Assembly (NCBI RefSeq): GCF_001456935.1
Contig: NZ_KQ758483.1
Location: 124,001-188,000, forward strand
From: [Bacillus] enclensis
Lineage (GTDB): Bacteria > Bacillota > Bacilli > Bacillales > Bacillaceae_B
Reading direction: 5' to 3'
Length of the DNA: 64,000 bases
Made by a program: the position numbers and the translations under genes. Shown piece by piece: positions 7,859-16,409 of the stretch (within the stretch, counting starts at the first letter, position 1; every line of letters starts with the position of its first letter). The notes below the pieces were generated by a model that saw only the letters and a program-made list of their open reading frames with translations, was not told where the DNA came from and ran no database searches.

Positions 7859-10267
7859 ATGAAAAACAAGTTACTTGCAGGAATTGCCAGTTTCACACTG
7901 CTTGCTTCCACCCCTCTCAACGTATTGGCCGATTCTCCTCAAACGGTCATCCAAAACACTCAATTAGAGGAAAAAGATAAGAGCTTATTCAATAGTGAGC
8001 ACTATGATTTTGTGAAGTACTCACAAATAGAAGGGAAACTGAATGCTCTTGCTAAAGAAAGCAGCCGGATTTCCGTCGAAAAGAGTGAAACGAAGTCTGC
8101 CCTGGGCCAGGACATGTATGTCGTGACAGTGTCCGATCCTTCTGCAAAAGGAAAGTTTGGATATTATAAGGGTCTCCGCAAAAAGATGATCAAATCTCCC
8201 GAGAAAGCCCAGGATTTCATTGAAAAGCACCCTGATTTAAAAGTACCGGTCATGATAAATGGTTCGATACACGGTACTGAGTTTGTAGGAACGGACGCCG
8301 TTCTTCAATTAATAGAACGATTTGCAACCGACAATGACGAACAGACAAAAACCATTTTAGAAGACCACATATTAATTTTTAACGTTACAGCGAACCCGGA
8401 TGGGCGTATTGGTGCAACCCGATTCAATGGCAACGGAATCGATCTCAATCGTGACTTCATCACTCAATCGCAGCCTGAAACTGAACATATGGTAGATTTG
8501 ATCACTGAATGGAATCCGATGGTGTTTCTTGATCTTCATGGATATGTGAAGGGGTACGGCGGTCCTTCAAAACCTGGACTCATTGAACCATGCACTCCTC
8601 CTCATAACCCAAACTATGAATACGATTTGTATTCCAAGTGGGCCATGAATCAAGCCGAGGCAATGGAAGCAAGCATTGTAAGCAATAAGGCTGATTATGA
8701 AAATACGAATACAGAAACGTCCAAGGTGGATTATCAAAATATGGAGGGTACATATATCCCGCAGCGTGATGATTCAGCAGGGTGGGACGATTATCCGCCG
8801 ATCTTCACGCCGATGTATGCAATGTATCACGGGGCATACGGCTATACGCTTGAAGCACCAACAAATGATTGGGATGGCGTCCAGTGGACATATGATGCTG
8901 TGATGGGTGCATTGAGCTTTGCGAGTGAAAACAAGGCAGAAATGGTAAAGGATCAAATCGAAGTGTTCAAACGCGGCGTTCAATTCGATCATCCATTCCA
9001 TACAGAAGGTCATTTCCCGTCAGCGTATATAATACCGCGTGACGACCAAGATCAGACTGCCACTCAAAAAGCTGTCGCACACCTTCAAGATAATGATATT
9101 ACCGTGGAAGAAGCTAAAAAAGAATTTACTTATGAGGGAGTGACGTATCCGAAAGGCACCTATATTGTACCTTTGGATCAAGCAAAAGCGGGGCTTGCCA
9201 ATACGATGCTTTGGGATGGTGAAGACATAACGGAAGACACGCCGAGCATGTATGACATTTCCGCATGGAACCTTCCGGAATTATGGGGATTCGAAGCCGT
9301 TGAGGTAAGCAGCGAAGACCAGCTGAATGTCAAATCCAATGAAGTGCGGATGCTTGATTCGAAAGGTGAAGTGATTGGTGACGGGCCTTATGCCATCCCG
9401 AATACTTCAGTGGAATCTGTCTTTTTGGCAAATCAGCTGATAAATGAAGGCCACACCCTGTACAGGGGGAGTGATGGCACATTTTATGCCAACAGTTCAG
9501 CTAAGTCTGAACTTCAAACCCTTGTAAAAGATTCAGCTGTAACCATTACTACTGAATCCATACCTGAGGAGGCAAAACAACTATCCTCCCAAAAAGTGAC
9601 AATACTAAAAGATGGCGGAATCAATAAAGCTCAATCTCATTCCGGAACAAAATTGGCGTTGGAGCGCCTAGGGTTCCAAGTTGTTGAGAAAACTCCAGTA
9701 CAGGTAGCCGAAGAAGGATTGGGAGAAAGTGACGTATTCATCTATAATGGAAGATCAAACTTGATTTCTTATGAAAACAGTACGGCAAATAAGGAGTTCG
9801 GACTGCAGGACGCCGCTCAATATGAAGCGTTTAAGGCAAACGTGAAAAGCTTTATTGAAGAAGGCGGAAACTATCTGGCCATCGGTGCTGGCGCTTCCCA
9901 GGCATCGGTCAAACTCGGCCTGAGTGATGTAGAAGTGAAAACGGGCGGCTCAAACAGCAACGGAATCGTCCAGGTGGCACACGGTGATTCCCCTTATACA
10001 GCCGGTTATGACGCCGCGGATATCGGATTTGTCTACCAGCCGGCCTGGTACTCCAATACCGAAAACAAGGAAGTGTTATCAAGCTATAAAAATAGTGAAG
10101 ATTTCTTTATGGCCGGTCACTGGAAAGATAGAGGGCAGGCACAGGGGAAACCGGTCATGGTGAAGGACGGGAATATCTTGTTCATTGGATTGGAACCAAC
10201 CTTCCGGGATCACACGGATTATCTGTTCAGACTGATCTCAAACGCCATTTTTGCCGGATTAAAATGA
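7859..10267 (+). CDS. Secreted M14-family zinc carboxypeptidase
   Basis: 802-residue exported metallopeptidase. A Sec signal peptide (MKNKLLAGIASFTLLASTPLNVLA) is followed by an M14 carboxypeptidase domain: zinc ligands H138-x-x-E141 (SIHGTEF) and H227 (FLDLHG), catalytic E332 (YTLEAPT). The remaining 400 residues include a region resembling a glutamine-amidotransferase-like or mixed alpha/beta domain (about 560-800), seen in large Bacillus M14 peptidases. No cell-wall anchor is visible, so it is probably secreted. TTTGGAGG precedes the ATG. A 16-bp palindrome (TGGTAG-TATT-CTACCA, 7759-7774) lies upstream with unknown role. The gene stands alone between two terminators. Confidence 0.88.
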   Translation: MKNKLLAGIASFTLLASTPLNVLADSPQTVIQNTQLEEKDKSLFNSEHYDFVKYSQIEGKLNALAKESSRISVEKSETKSALGQDMYVVTVSDPSAKGKFGYYKGLRKKMIKSPEKAQDFIEKHPDLKVPVMINGSIHGTEFVGTDAVLQLIERFATDNDEQTKTILEDHILIFNVTANPDGRIGATRFNGNGIDLNRDFITQSQPETEHMVDLITEWNPMVFLDLHGYVKGYGGPSKPGLIEPCTPPHNPNYEYDLYSKWAMNQAEAMEASIVSNKADYENTNTETSKVDYQNMEGTYIPQRDDSAGWDDYPPIFTPMYAMYHGAYGYTLEAPTNDWDGVQWTYDAVMGALSFASENKAEMVKDQIEVFKRGVQFDHPFHTEGHFPSAYIIPRDDQDQTATQKAVAHLQDNDITVEEAKKEFTYEGVTYPKGTYIVPLDQAKAGLANTMLWDGEDITEDTPSMYDISAWNLPELWGFEAVEVSSEDQLNVKSNEVRMLDSKGEVIGDGPYAIPNTSVESVFLANQLINEGHTLYRGSDGTFYANSSAKSELQTLVKDSAVTITTESIPEEAKQLSSQKVTILKDGGINKAQSHSGTKLALERLGFQVVEKTPVQVAEEGLGESDVFIYNGRSNLISYENSTANKEFGLQDAAQYEAFKANVKSFIEEGGNYLAIGAGASQASVKLGLSDVEVKTGGSNSNGIVQVAHGDSPYTAGYDAADIGFVYQPAWYSNTENKEVLSSYKNSEDFFMAGHWKDRGQAQGKPVMVKDGNILFIGLEPTFRDHTDYLFRLISNAIFAGLK

Positions 10268-10278
10268 TTCCCATAAAA

Positions 10279-10315
10279 AGAAAGACTGTCCTCGATAAGG
10301 GCAGTCTTTCTCTTA
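10279..10315 (+). terminator. Terminator of the M14 peptidase gene
   Basis: Stem AGAAAGACTG (10279-10288)/CAGTCTTTCT (10302-10311), extended inward by CCT/AGG. Confidence 0.85.
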
Positions 10316-10402
10316 TTCTATCAAACGTTTTTCTGAAGCGGGGGACTTGTATTAATACTATTCTTTATATAAAATATATTTTGAATACTTTTAATAGTTA
10401 GA

Positions 10403-10420
10403 TGAATGACCATTCATTCA
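10403..10420. promoter_or_regulatory. FadR (YsiA) operator upstream of lcfB
   Basis: TGAATGACCATTCATTCA fits the Bacillus FadR palindrome TGAATGAmTAnTCATTCA at all but one central position. It ends 23 bp before the lcfB start codon. FadR represses beta-oxidation genes until long-chain acyl-CoA binds it, so this gene should be induced by fatty acids. Confidence 0.85.
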
Positions 10421-10443
10421 TTTTACAAAGGGGAGGGATTTCA

Positions 10444-12000
10444 ATGAATATTTCAAAGCGGCTGGAGCAAATCGCTTCTGAAAAAGCAGACAAGACAGCC
10501 TATCATTTCCTGGATCAATCGAGTACATATGGAGAGTTGAATGGTGCCGTCTCTAAATTTGCCAGTGGATTAGAACAGCTTGGATTGAAAAAAGGGGATC
10601 ATATCGCACTCGTTCTGGGAAATTCACCGCATTTCATCATTGGATTATACGGGGCAATGCGCCTTGGATTGAAGGTCATCCCGGTGAATCCGATTTATAC
10701 ACCAGACGAAATCGGCTACATCCTGCGGAACGGGGATGTAAAGGCAATTGTTACACTGGACCTGCTTCTTCCGTTGATTGAAAAGATGCACCACTTACTG
10801 CCTGATGTGCAGCATTTCATTCTTTGTGAATCAGGTGACGAGCGGGCAAAAGGGGTAAATGTAGAAAAACTCGCTGAGGCAAACCCAAAATTGAAATCGT
10901 TTACAGGGGTTTTGACGAAAGGGGAGGTGAACTTCAGCGGTCCGGAAATCGATGAAGAAGAAGTCGCCATCATCCTTTACACATCAGGGACCACCGGAAA
11001 ACCGAAAGGAGCGATGCTGACCCATAAGAATATTTACTCGAACGCACATGATGTCGGCAGCTACTTAAAGATGAACGAAGAGGACAGGGTCATCACCGCG
11101 CTTCCGATGTTCCATGTTTTCTGCCTGACCGTCGTACTGAATGCGCCATTGCTAACCGGTGCGACGCTCTTGATCGTCCCGCGCTTCAGTCCGAAGGAGA
11201 TTTTTACCTTGTCAAAAGAATTTCAGCCGACTGTGTTTGCGGGCGTTCCGACGATGTACAATTTTCTCTATCAGTATCCGGAAGGAAATCCGGAAGATTT
11301 ATCTTCACTGCGCCTTTGTATCTCAGGTGGTGCCTCCTTACCGGTTGCCCTCTTGAAAAACTTCGAAAAGAAGTTCAACGTCATGATTTCAGAAGGATAC
11401 GGTTTATCCGAAGCATCACCTGTCACGTGTTTCAACCCGCTTGACCGTCCAAGAAAACCCGGTTCGATCGGAACTTCCATCATGAATATCGAGAATAAAG
11501 TAGTCGATGAGCTTGGAGATGAGGTTCCTGTCGGACAGGTAGGGGAACTCATCGTCAGGGGACCGAATGTCATGAAGGGCTATTACAAAATGGAAGAAGA
11601 AACAGCGGCAGCCATCCGTGACGGCTGGCTGTATACAGGGGATCTTGCAAGAATGGATGAAGAGGGCTACTTTTTTATCGTAGACCGCAAAAAAGAATTG
11701 ATTATCGTCGGCGGCTACAATGTGTATCCGCGTGAAGTGGAAGAAGTGCTCTATAATCACCCTCAAATCATTGAAGCTGCCGTCATCGGCGTGCCTGACC
11801 CCGAAATGGGCGAAGCGGTGAGCTGTTATGTGGTCAAAAATGATCCAGCACTCACGGAGGATGCAGTAAAAGAGTATTGTAAAAAACACCTGGCCAAATA
11901 TAAGCTTCCTTCTCATATCGAATTCCTGGAGGAGCTGCCAAAGAATACAACAGGGAAAATACTGAGACGCGCATTGAAAGAGCAAGTCCTGCAGTCTTGA
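10444..12000 (+). CDS. lcfB: Long-chain fatty-acid-CoA ligase
   Basis: 518-residue ANL-superfamily acyl-CoA synthetase converting fatty acid, ATP and CoA to acyl-CoA. Visible signatures: [11 protein letters not shown] (residues 179-189), [12 protein letters not shown] (A5), [14 protein letters not shown] (A7), [20 protein letters not shown] (A8) and the C-terminal catalytic lysine in '[11 protein letters not shown]'. The ATG at 10444 follows GGGGAGGG; an in-frame ATG at 10402 overlaps the operator and is rejected. The FadR site upstream and position after lplJ match B. subtilis lcfB/yhfL, which I used for the name. It stands alone, with a terminator before the next gene. Confidence 0.9.
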   Translation: MNISKRLEQIASEKADKTAYHFLDQSSTYGELNGAVSKFASGLEQLGLKKGDHIALVLGNSPHFIIGLYGAMRLGLKVIPVNPIYTPDEIGYILRNGDVKAIVTLDLLLPLIEKMHHLLPDVQHFILCESGDERAKGVNVEKLAEANPKLKSFTGVLTKGEVNFSGPEIDEEEVAIILYTSGTTGKPKGAMLTHKNIYSNAHDVGSYLKMNEEDRVITALPMFHVFCLTVVLNAPLLTGATLLIVPRFSPKEIFTLSKEFQPTVFAGVPTMYNFLYQYPEGNPEDLSSLRLCISGGASLPVALLKNFEKKFNVMISEGYGLSEASPVTCFNPLDRPRKPGSIGTSIMNIENKVVDELGDEVPVGQVGELIVRGPNVMKGYYKMEEETAAAIRDGWLYTGDLARMDEEGYFFIVDRKKELIIVGGYNVYPREVEEVLYNHPQIIEAAVIGVPDPEMGEAVSCYVVKNDPALTEDAVKEYCKKHLAKYKLPSHIEFLEELPKNTTGKILRRALKEQVLQS

Positions 12001-12008
12001 TTTTCTGG

Positions 12009-12040
12009 TGTCCAGTGGTGTTCACTGGGCATCTTTTTTA
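12009..12040 (+). terminator. Terminator of lcfB
   Basis: CCAGTG (12012-12017)/CACTGG (12023-12028) with outer TG/CA pairs, followed by TCTTTTTTAATT. Confidence 0.75.
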
Positions 12041-12118
12041 ATTGTTGGAAGGGTTTTCACGGTATTTGTCGAATGATACTTATTGAGAAACTATACACAA
12101 ACAAAGGGGAGAACCATC

Positions 12119-12895
12119 TTGGAATCGATTCTTTTAGAACAAAAAGGACACGCTGCCCTGGTCACGATCAACCGGCCTGAGGCAATGAACGCCTTTAATT
12201 ATGATACGCTGAACGAATTGCAGCAGGTAGTGGATTCACTCCGCCTGAACCCTGACATCCGTGTCGTGATATTCACAGGGAGCGGCGAAAAAGCCTTCAG
12301 CGTCGGAGCTGACTTGAAGGAGCGCAAAACATTGACTGAAGCCCAGGTGCTCCGCAATGTGTATAAAATCGGCGAAGTCTTTCAATCAGTTGCCACACTT
12401 CCGCAGCCGACGATTGCTGCGATGAACGGTTACGCATTCGGCGGCGGGATGGAGCTTGCCCTTGCCTGCGATTTTAGACTGGCGGCAGCAGGCACATCCA
12501 TGGGCCTCACCGAAACGAGCCTTGCCATCATCCCGGGAGCAGGAGGCACCCAGCGCCTGCCGCGTCTGGTTGGGGAATCCAAGGCCCTAGAACTGATCCT
12601 CACAGCCAAACGGCTGACTTCGGAGGAAGCCCATGAAATCGGCCTGGTGACAAAGGTCGTGAGTAAAGACAACTTCCTTGAAGAAGTGCATGCCTTTGTT
12701 GAGCCTATGCTTTCAAACGGACCGGTTGCCCTGCAGCAGGCAAAATTCGCCGTGAAGAACGGCATGAACGTCGACCTCCAAACCGGCCTGCAAATCGAAC
12801 GAAAAGCATACGAAATCACCATCCCGACCGAGGACCGCGTGGAAGCACTGATGGCATTCAGTGAGAAGCGGAAGCCGGAGTTTAAGGGGAGATAG
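12119..12895 (+). CDS. Enoyl-CoA hydratase/isomerase family protein
   Basis: 258-residue crotonase-fold protein, probably hydrating trans-2-enoyl-CoA in beta-oxidation. The oxyanion-hole segments 'FSVGADLKER' (about 59-68) and 'AFGGGMELALACD' (about 105-117) are present, as is the catalytic glutamate region 'TSLAIIPGAGGTQRLPRL' with E at the usual first position (TETSL). The TTG at 12119 is chosen because GGGGAG lies 7 nt upstream; the longer frame from 12083 lacks a site. It follows lcfB by 118 bp across a terminator. A degenerate FadR-like half-dyad near 12070 is too poor to call. Confidence 0.88.
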   Translation: MESILLEQKGHAALVTINRPEAMNAFNYDTLNELQQVVDSLRLNPDIRVVIFTGSGEKAFSVGADLKERKTLTEAQVLRNVYKIGEVFQSVATLPQPTIAAMNGYAFGGGMELALACDFRLAAAGTSMGLTETSLAIIPGAGGTQRLPRLVGESKALELILTAKRLTSEEAHEIGLVTKVVSKDNFLEEVHAFVEPMLSNGPVALQQAKFAVKNGMNVDLQTGLQIERKAYEITIPTEDRVEALMAFSEKRKPEFKGR

Positions 12896-12914
12896 GTTTT
12901 TATTTTGTTGAGGA

Positions 12915-12945
12915 GGACCCGCTTGGGATGGCGGGTTCTTTTTTT
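12915..12945 (+). terminator. Terminator of the enoyl-CoA hydratase gene
   Basis: GGACCCGC (12915-12922)/GCGGGTTC (12931-12938) with one mismatch, then seven T residues. Confidence 0.85.
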
Positions 12946-13022
12946 GTGGGGAGGTTTTGTGGGAGGTGAGGGGGTTAGTTTGGAAAATGGGTTTTGACAA
13001 ATTAGGGGTTTGGGGGTGGGGA
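12946..13022. other. G-rich tract with G-quadruplex potential
   Basis: The plus strand carries G runs at 12948-12951, 12961-12963, 12970-12974, 12989-12991, 13005-13008, 13012-13016 and 13018-13021, with almost no C. The last three runs are separated by only TTT and T, so with the GGG at 12989 they could fold a quadruplex. No gene lies here. Confidence 0.55.
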
Positions 13023-13044
13023 GCGATGAAGGAAATTCGACATG

Positions 13045-13180
13045 AAGGGCACAATTATTAAATTTAAAGGTAGAATTAATTGTTTCAGAGGCAGAATAAA
13101 TAATTAAGGGGCACAATTATTTAAATGAGAGGCAGAATTCTTTTTTTAAAGGGGCTAATTAACTTCACAACCGGAATTCT
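13045..13180. repeat. Degenerate 21-bp periodic array upstream of the NERD gene
   Basis: Seven units of the form GGCAsAATTATT plus an AT-rich tail. Their GG dinucleotides fall at 13048, 13069, 13090, 13110, 13131, 13153 and 13173, spacing 20-22 bp. Two further arrays with the same GGCAC core and period lie near 28629-28740 and 39411-39548. Confidence 0.7.
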
Positions 13181-13250
13181 CATTAAAAAAAGGAGGATTT
13201 TAACAATTTTTGTGGAAGTATAAATAGACAAATCTTAAAGGAGTGATCGA

Positions 13251-14219
13251 TTGATAGTAAAAGAGAGAGAAATACCCTTAAAAATAGAACAAATTGACGC
13301 CTTATTGAGGAACTTAGTTCCAAACCATTTTAAAGTATCTGTTGTTCAGCATGATTTAAAGAAAAGGTCAGCCGGTTATAACGGTGAAAAGGCGATTGAT
13401 TACCACCTTAGCTTTCTGTCAGGTAAAAAGTATATGATTTTTAATGATCTAAGACTCCCGCTGCCCCCTTATCACTTTCAAATTGATTCCTTGCTTGTTA
13501 CCCCCTATTACTGTTTAATCCTTGAAATAAAAAATATCTCGGGTACATTAACTATTGATCCCGAATTTAACCAGCTGACCAAGTATTATGATGGTGTAGA
13601 GACTGGATTTTCTGATCCAATTTCACAGGCACAGCGCCAGAGCCTTCTCCTGCAGCGCTTTTTTTATGAAAACAAATTGGTTATGCCTCCGATTGTATAC
13701 CTTGTTGTTATTAGCAACCCTAAAACAATATTGAAAATAGCAAATGGCCAAAAGCTTACCCCTCCGTATACAAAAATTATCCATGCACAAAATCTAATTG
13801 ATGAAATCAGTAAACTAAATAGCAAGTTTACAAAAGAAACAGCTAGTAAAAAGGATATCAGTAAGATTAAGAGAGTCCTTTTAAATAGTCATACACCGTT
13901 ATACACAAATATTTTAACCAACTATGGATTAGAAAAATCTGATCTTATTCTAGGAGTCCGGTGTGAAATTTGTTCTGGGAAAATGGAGAGACAGCATCGG
14001 ACATGGTATTGTCATTCATGCAAGTTTACATCAAATACTGCACATGAAAGGATAATAGAAGATTACTTTTTGTTAATAAAGCCATCCATAACTAATAAAG
14101 AACTTCGAACTCTGCTTGGAATTCAATCACCCAAAACCGCCCGCCTCTTATTAAACGCACTCAACCTAAAAACCACGGGCTCCACCAAAGGCACTATCTA
14201 CCACAAAGAATTCCACTAA
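13251..14219 (+). CDS. NERD-domain protein with C-terminal zinc finger
   Basis: 322-residue protein. An N-terminal NERD (nuclease-related) domain is seen at about residues 35-150: 'AGYNGEKAIDYHL' (GxxGE motif), then 'FQIDSLLVTPYYCLILEIKN' fits the D...ExK nuclease core. A treble-clef-like zinc finger follows near 238-262 (C-x2-C ... C-x2-C in CEIC and CHSC). The TTG at 13251 lies 7 nt after AAAGGAG. NERD proteins are suspected DNA-processing enzymes, often on mobile or accessory DNA; the function is unproven. The gene is more AT-rich than its neighbours and sits in an island between a G-rich and a C-rich flank, which suggests acquisition by transfer. Confidence 0.82.
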   Translation: MIVKEREIPLKIEQIDALLRNLVPNHFKVSVVQHDLKKRSAGYNGEKAIDYHLSFLSGKKYMIFNDLRLPLPPYHFQIDSLLVTPYYCLILEIKNISGTLTIDPEFNQLTKYYDGVETGFSDPISQAQRQSLLLQRFFYENKLVMPPIVYLVVISNPKTILKIANGQKLTPPYTKIIHAQNLIDEISKLNSKFTKETASKKDISKIKRVLLNSHTPLYTNILTNYGLEKSDLILGVRCEICSGKMERQHRTWYCHSCKFTSNTAHERIIEDYFLLIKPSITNKELRTLLGIQSPKTARLLLNALNLKTTGSTKGTIYHKEFH

Positions 14220-14400
14220 CCAACATTCAGCCCCTAATAATCCTCCGCCCAGCACACCCTCATCCCGAACCCAACCGCAACCGCAACTGCAACCGTCCCA
14301 ATCCAATGATCCAACCGCCTGCCCCAATCCCGGCCAAATCCCTACCAAAAAACACAACCCCACTCTGCCAAACCATTCCTTTGACATCCACCTCCAAATC
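14220..14400. other. C-rich, G-poor intergenic tract
   Basis: Runs of 'aaccgcaaccgcaactgcaa' type and very few G residues on the plus strand, opposite in skew to the tract at 12946-13022. The skew already begins in the last 70 bases of the NERD gene. No convincing gene or terminator is visible. Confidence 0.5.
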
Positions 14401-14456
14401 AATTACTATATGAAAATGAATTCCAACTAAATCAATCAGATTAAGGAGGGTTTGGC

Positions 14457-15707
14457 ATGGGAAGCTATGTTCAACCTATAGATGAAACAAAAGGTCCCAA
14501 GAAGGGCAGCACTGATTTGAACCCGCCCCAGACATCATTGGTGGCCGGGGGCTCGGTGGTTGCGGCGATTCTCGGTATCTATTTATTATTTACGCAGGAC
14601 ATTTCGCAAACGGTACTTCTTGTGCTTGGTTTGCTTTTGGGATATACATTATTTCACGCACGTTTCGGCTTCACTTCGGCGTTCCGCAGGGTGATGTCAG
14701 TGGGGAATGGCCAGGCGCTTAGAGCGCATATGCTCATGCTGGCTGTTGCTGTCACGCTGTTTGCACCGATCTTGGCAACCGGTTATACCTTTTTTGGCGG
14801 TGAGGCAGCAGGTTATGTGTCACCGGTCGGTGTGAGCTTGATTGTTGGTGCCTTTATGTTCGGAGTCGGTATGCAGCTTGGCGGCGGATGTGCTTCCGGT
14901 ACGCTGTACGCAATCGGCGGCGGACGCTCAGTTATGTTCATCACCCTGTTGTTCTTCATCGTTGGAGCGACAATCGGCGCGGCTCATCTTCCATTCTGGA
15001 CAGAAGAATTGCCATCATTTGAACCGATTTCACTTGCAACTTCTACCGGTCTCGGTTATTTCGGGGCGTGGGCTGTTTCCATTGCATTCTTTGGCTTCAT
15101 TGCGTGGCTCACGCTAAGAATTGAGAAAAAGAAAAACCCGCCAAGAATGGCGCCGCTTCCGTCAACAAAAGGATGGAAAAGGATTTTGCGAGGCTCCTGG
15201 CCGATGCTGGCAGCTGCGGTTGTCCTTGCGGTTCTGAATGCACTGACTCTGATGACGAGGGGAAATCCTTGGGGAATCACTTCCGCTTTTGCGCTGTGGG
15301 GTTCAAAAACCGCGGCAGTCTTCGGTGTGGATGTGGCAAGCTGGGGATACTGGTCAGGAGCGAATGCTGAAGCTCTGCAGGCTTCCATTTTTGCAGATTC
15401 CACAACGATCCTGAACTTTGGCGTCATACTTGGGGCGTTCCTTGCTTCAGCAGCGGGCGGACTGTTCCGTTTTAACAAGGTCACCGGCAAAAACGCAGCG
15501 GCATCGGTCATCGGCGGTCTGCTGATGGGGTATGGTGCGCGGCTGGCATTCGGATGTAATATCGGTGCTTACTTCGGAGGCATCGCTTCATTCAGCCTTC
15601 ATGGCTACCTCTGGGGGATTCTTGCATTGGCGGGTACATTCCTGGCTCTTTTCCTCAGACCGATGTTTGGTTTGTCCGTACCAAAGCCTAAGGACACATT
15701 CTGTTAG
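14457..15707 (+). CDS. YeeE/YedE-family sulfur (thiosulfate-type) membrane transporter
   Basis: 416-residue polytopic membrane protein with two YeeE/YedE repeats, about nine to ten membrane helices. Each half carries the conserved cysteine loop: GGGCASGTLYAIGGG with Cys145, and AFGCNIGAYFGG with Cys367. In the thiosulfate transporter TsuA such cysteines relay the substrate through the pore. No tusA or rhodanese gene is adjacent, so whether the substrate is thiosulfate or another sulfur species is open. ATG at 14457 follows AAGGAGG. The gene is convergent with the XRE-cupin gene. Confidence 0.85.
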   Translation: MGSYVQPIDETKGPKKGSTDLNPPQTSLVAGGSVVAAILGIYLLFTQDISQTVLLVLGLLLGYTLFHARFGFTSAFRRVMSVGNGQALRAHMLMLAVAVTLFAPILATGYTFFGGEAAGYVSPVGVSLIVGAFMFGVGMQLGGGCASGTLYAIGGGRSVMFITLLFFIVGATIGAAHLPFWTEELPSFEPISLATSTGLGYFGAWAVSIAFFGFIAWLTLRIEKKKNPPRMAPLPSTKGWKRILRGSWPMLAAAVVLAVLNALTLMTRGNPWGITSAFALWGSKTAAVFGVDVASWGYWSGANAEALQASIFADSTTILNFGVILGAFLASAAGGLFRFNKVTGKNAAASVIGGLLMGYGARLAFGCNIGAYFGGIASFSLHGYLWGILALAGTFLALFLRPMFGLSVPKPKDTFC

Positions 15708-15714
15708 ATCACAT

Positions 15715-15747
15715 AAAAACTCCTGCCCTAAAACGGCAGGAGTTTTT
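15715..15747. terminator. Bidirectional terminator between yeeE-type gene and XRE-cupin gene
   Basis: AAAAACTCCTGCC (15715-15727) pairs with GGCAGGAGTTTTT (15735-15747); 7-nt loop. Confidence 0.9.
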
Positions 15748-16305
15748 TTATTCATTTCCATAGTAAATCACCATATGGCAGACGGCCTGTCCGTCAGATG
15801 AATTTACATATTGGTGCCCCGAATCCGCGGCAAAGCGGATGGAACTGCCTTCTTGTAATTCATAGGTTTCGTCTGCGATCTGCAGGGCGATCTTCCCTGA
15901 GATTACAGAGATATATTCCTCCACACCCGGGGGATGACCGTCATTTTTATAGGAGCAGCCCGGCTTCATCTCGACACGGTAGCTTTCCCATTTTTTAAAA
16001 GGGTCAAAAGGGAATATCGGATAAACAATGTAATTCCCATCATCTTCGAGAACGGGCTGTACATCCTTGTAATGAGTGATGGACACCTGGTGCCGGGGTT
16101 TTTCTATAAGTGATGAAAATGAGACTTTTAATCCATTCGCGATTTTCCACAGGATGGCCACAGTCGGATTCGAATCACCGCGTTCGATCTGGCCGATCAT
16201 GGCTTTACTCACACCGGTCGCCTCTGCCATCTGCTCCAGGCTAAATCCGCGCTCCCTGCGGATCTTTCGTATGTTCTCACCAATTTGAATCGGGAAATTT
16301 TCCAT
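15748..16305 (-). CDS. XRE-family regulator with C-terminal cupin domain
   Basis: 185-residue regulator: an N-terminal lambda-repressor-like HTH (about 8-62, with 'LEQMAEATGVSKAMIGQIERGDSNPTV') and a C-terminal cupin (about 105-180, with 'GVEEYISVISGKIAL' and 'HQYVNSSDGQAVCHMVIYY') that probably senses a small ligand. The ATG at 16305 has GAGAGG 9 nt upstream; a TTG at 16311 is too close to it. It is divergent from azlCD, whose promoter starts inside this gene's leader, so I infer it controls azlCD and perhaps itself. Confidence 0.88.
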   Translation of the reverse strand: MENFPIQIGENIRKIRRERGFSLEQMAEATGVSKAMIGQIERGDSNPTVAILWKIANGLKVSFSSLIEKPRHQVSITHYKDVQPVLEDDGNYIVYPIFPFDPFKKWESYRVEMKPGCSYKNDGHPPGVEEYISVISGKIALQIADETYELQEGSSIRFAADSGHQYVNSSDGQAVCHMVIYYGNE

Positions 16306-16320
16306 AATCAAAAACCTCTC

Positions 16321-16349
16321 TTGTATACTATAACGTCTGTATGTATAAT
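16321..16349 (+). promoter_or_regulatory. Sigma-A-type promoter of azlCD
   Basis: TTGTAT (16321-16326), 17-bp spacer, perfect TATAAT (16344-16349). The -35 lies next to the Shine-Dalgarno of the divergent XRE-cupin gene. The spacer region carries partial direct repeats (TGTATACTATA and TGTATGTATAA), possible regulator contacts. Confidence 0.65.
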
Positions 16350-16409
16350 ATAATAAATTATCAAATTATTAAAATAGTTTATTATCTTTATTATAAAGGA
16401 AGTGAAGAG

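Noticed and set aside
12070..12087. Second FadR operator before the enoyl-CoA hydratase gene
   Set aside because: Only the left arm GAATGA matches; the right arm needs a changed spacer and two mismatches.
12430..13116. Minus-strand ORFs opposite the enoyl-CoA hydratase gene and G-rich tract
   Set aside because: Shadow frames rich in Pro/Ser/Thr produced by the GC-rich gene and the skewed intergenic DNA.
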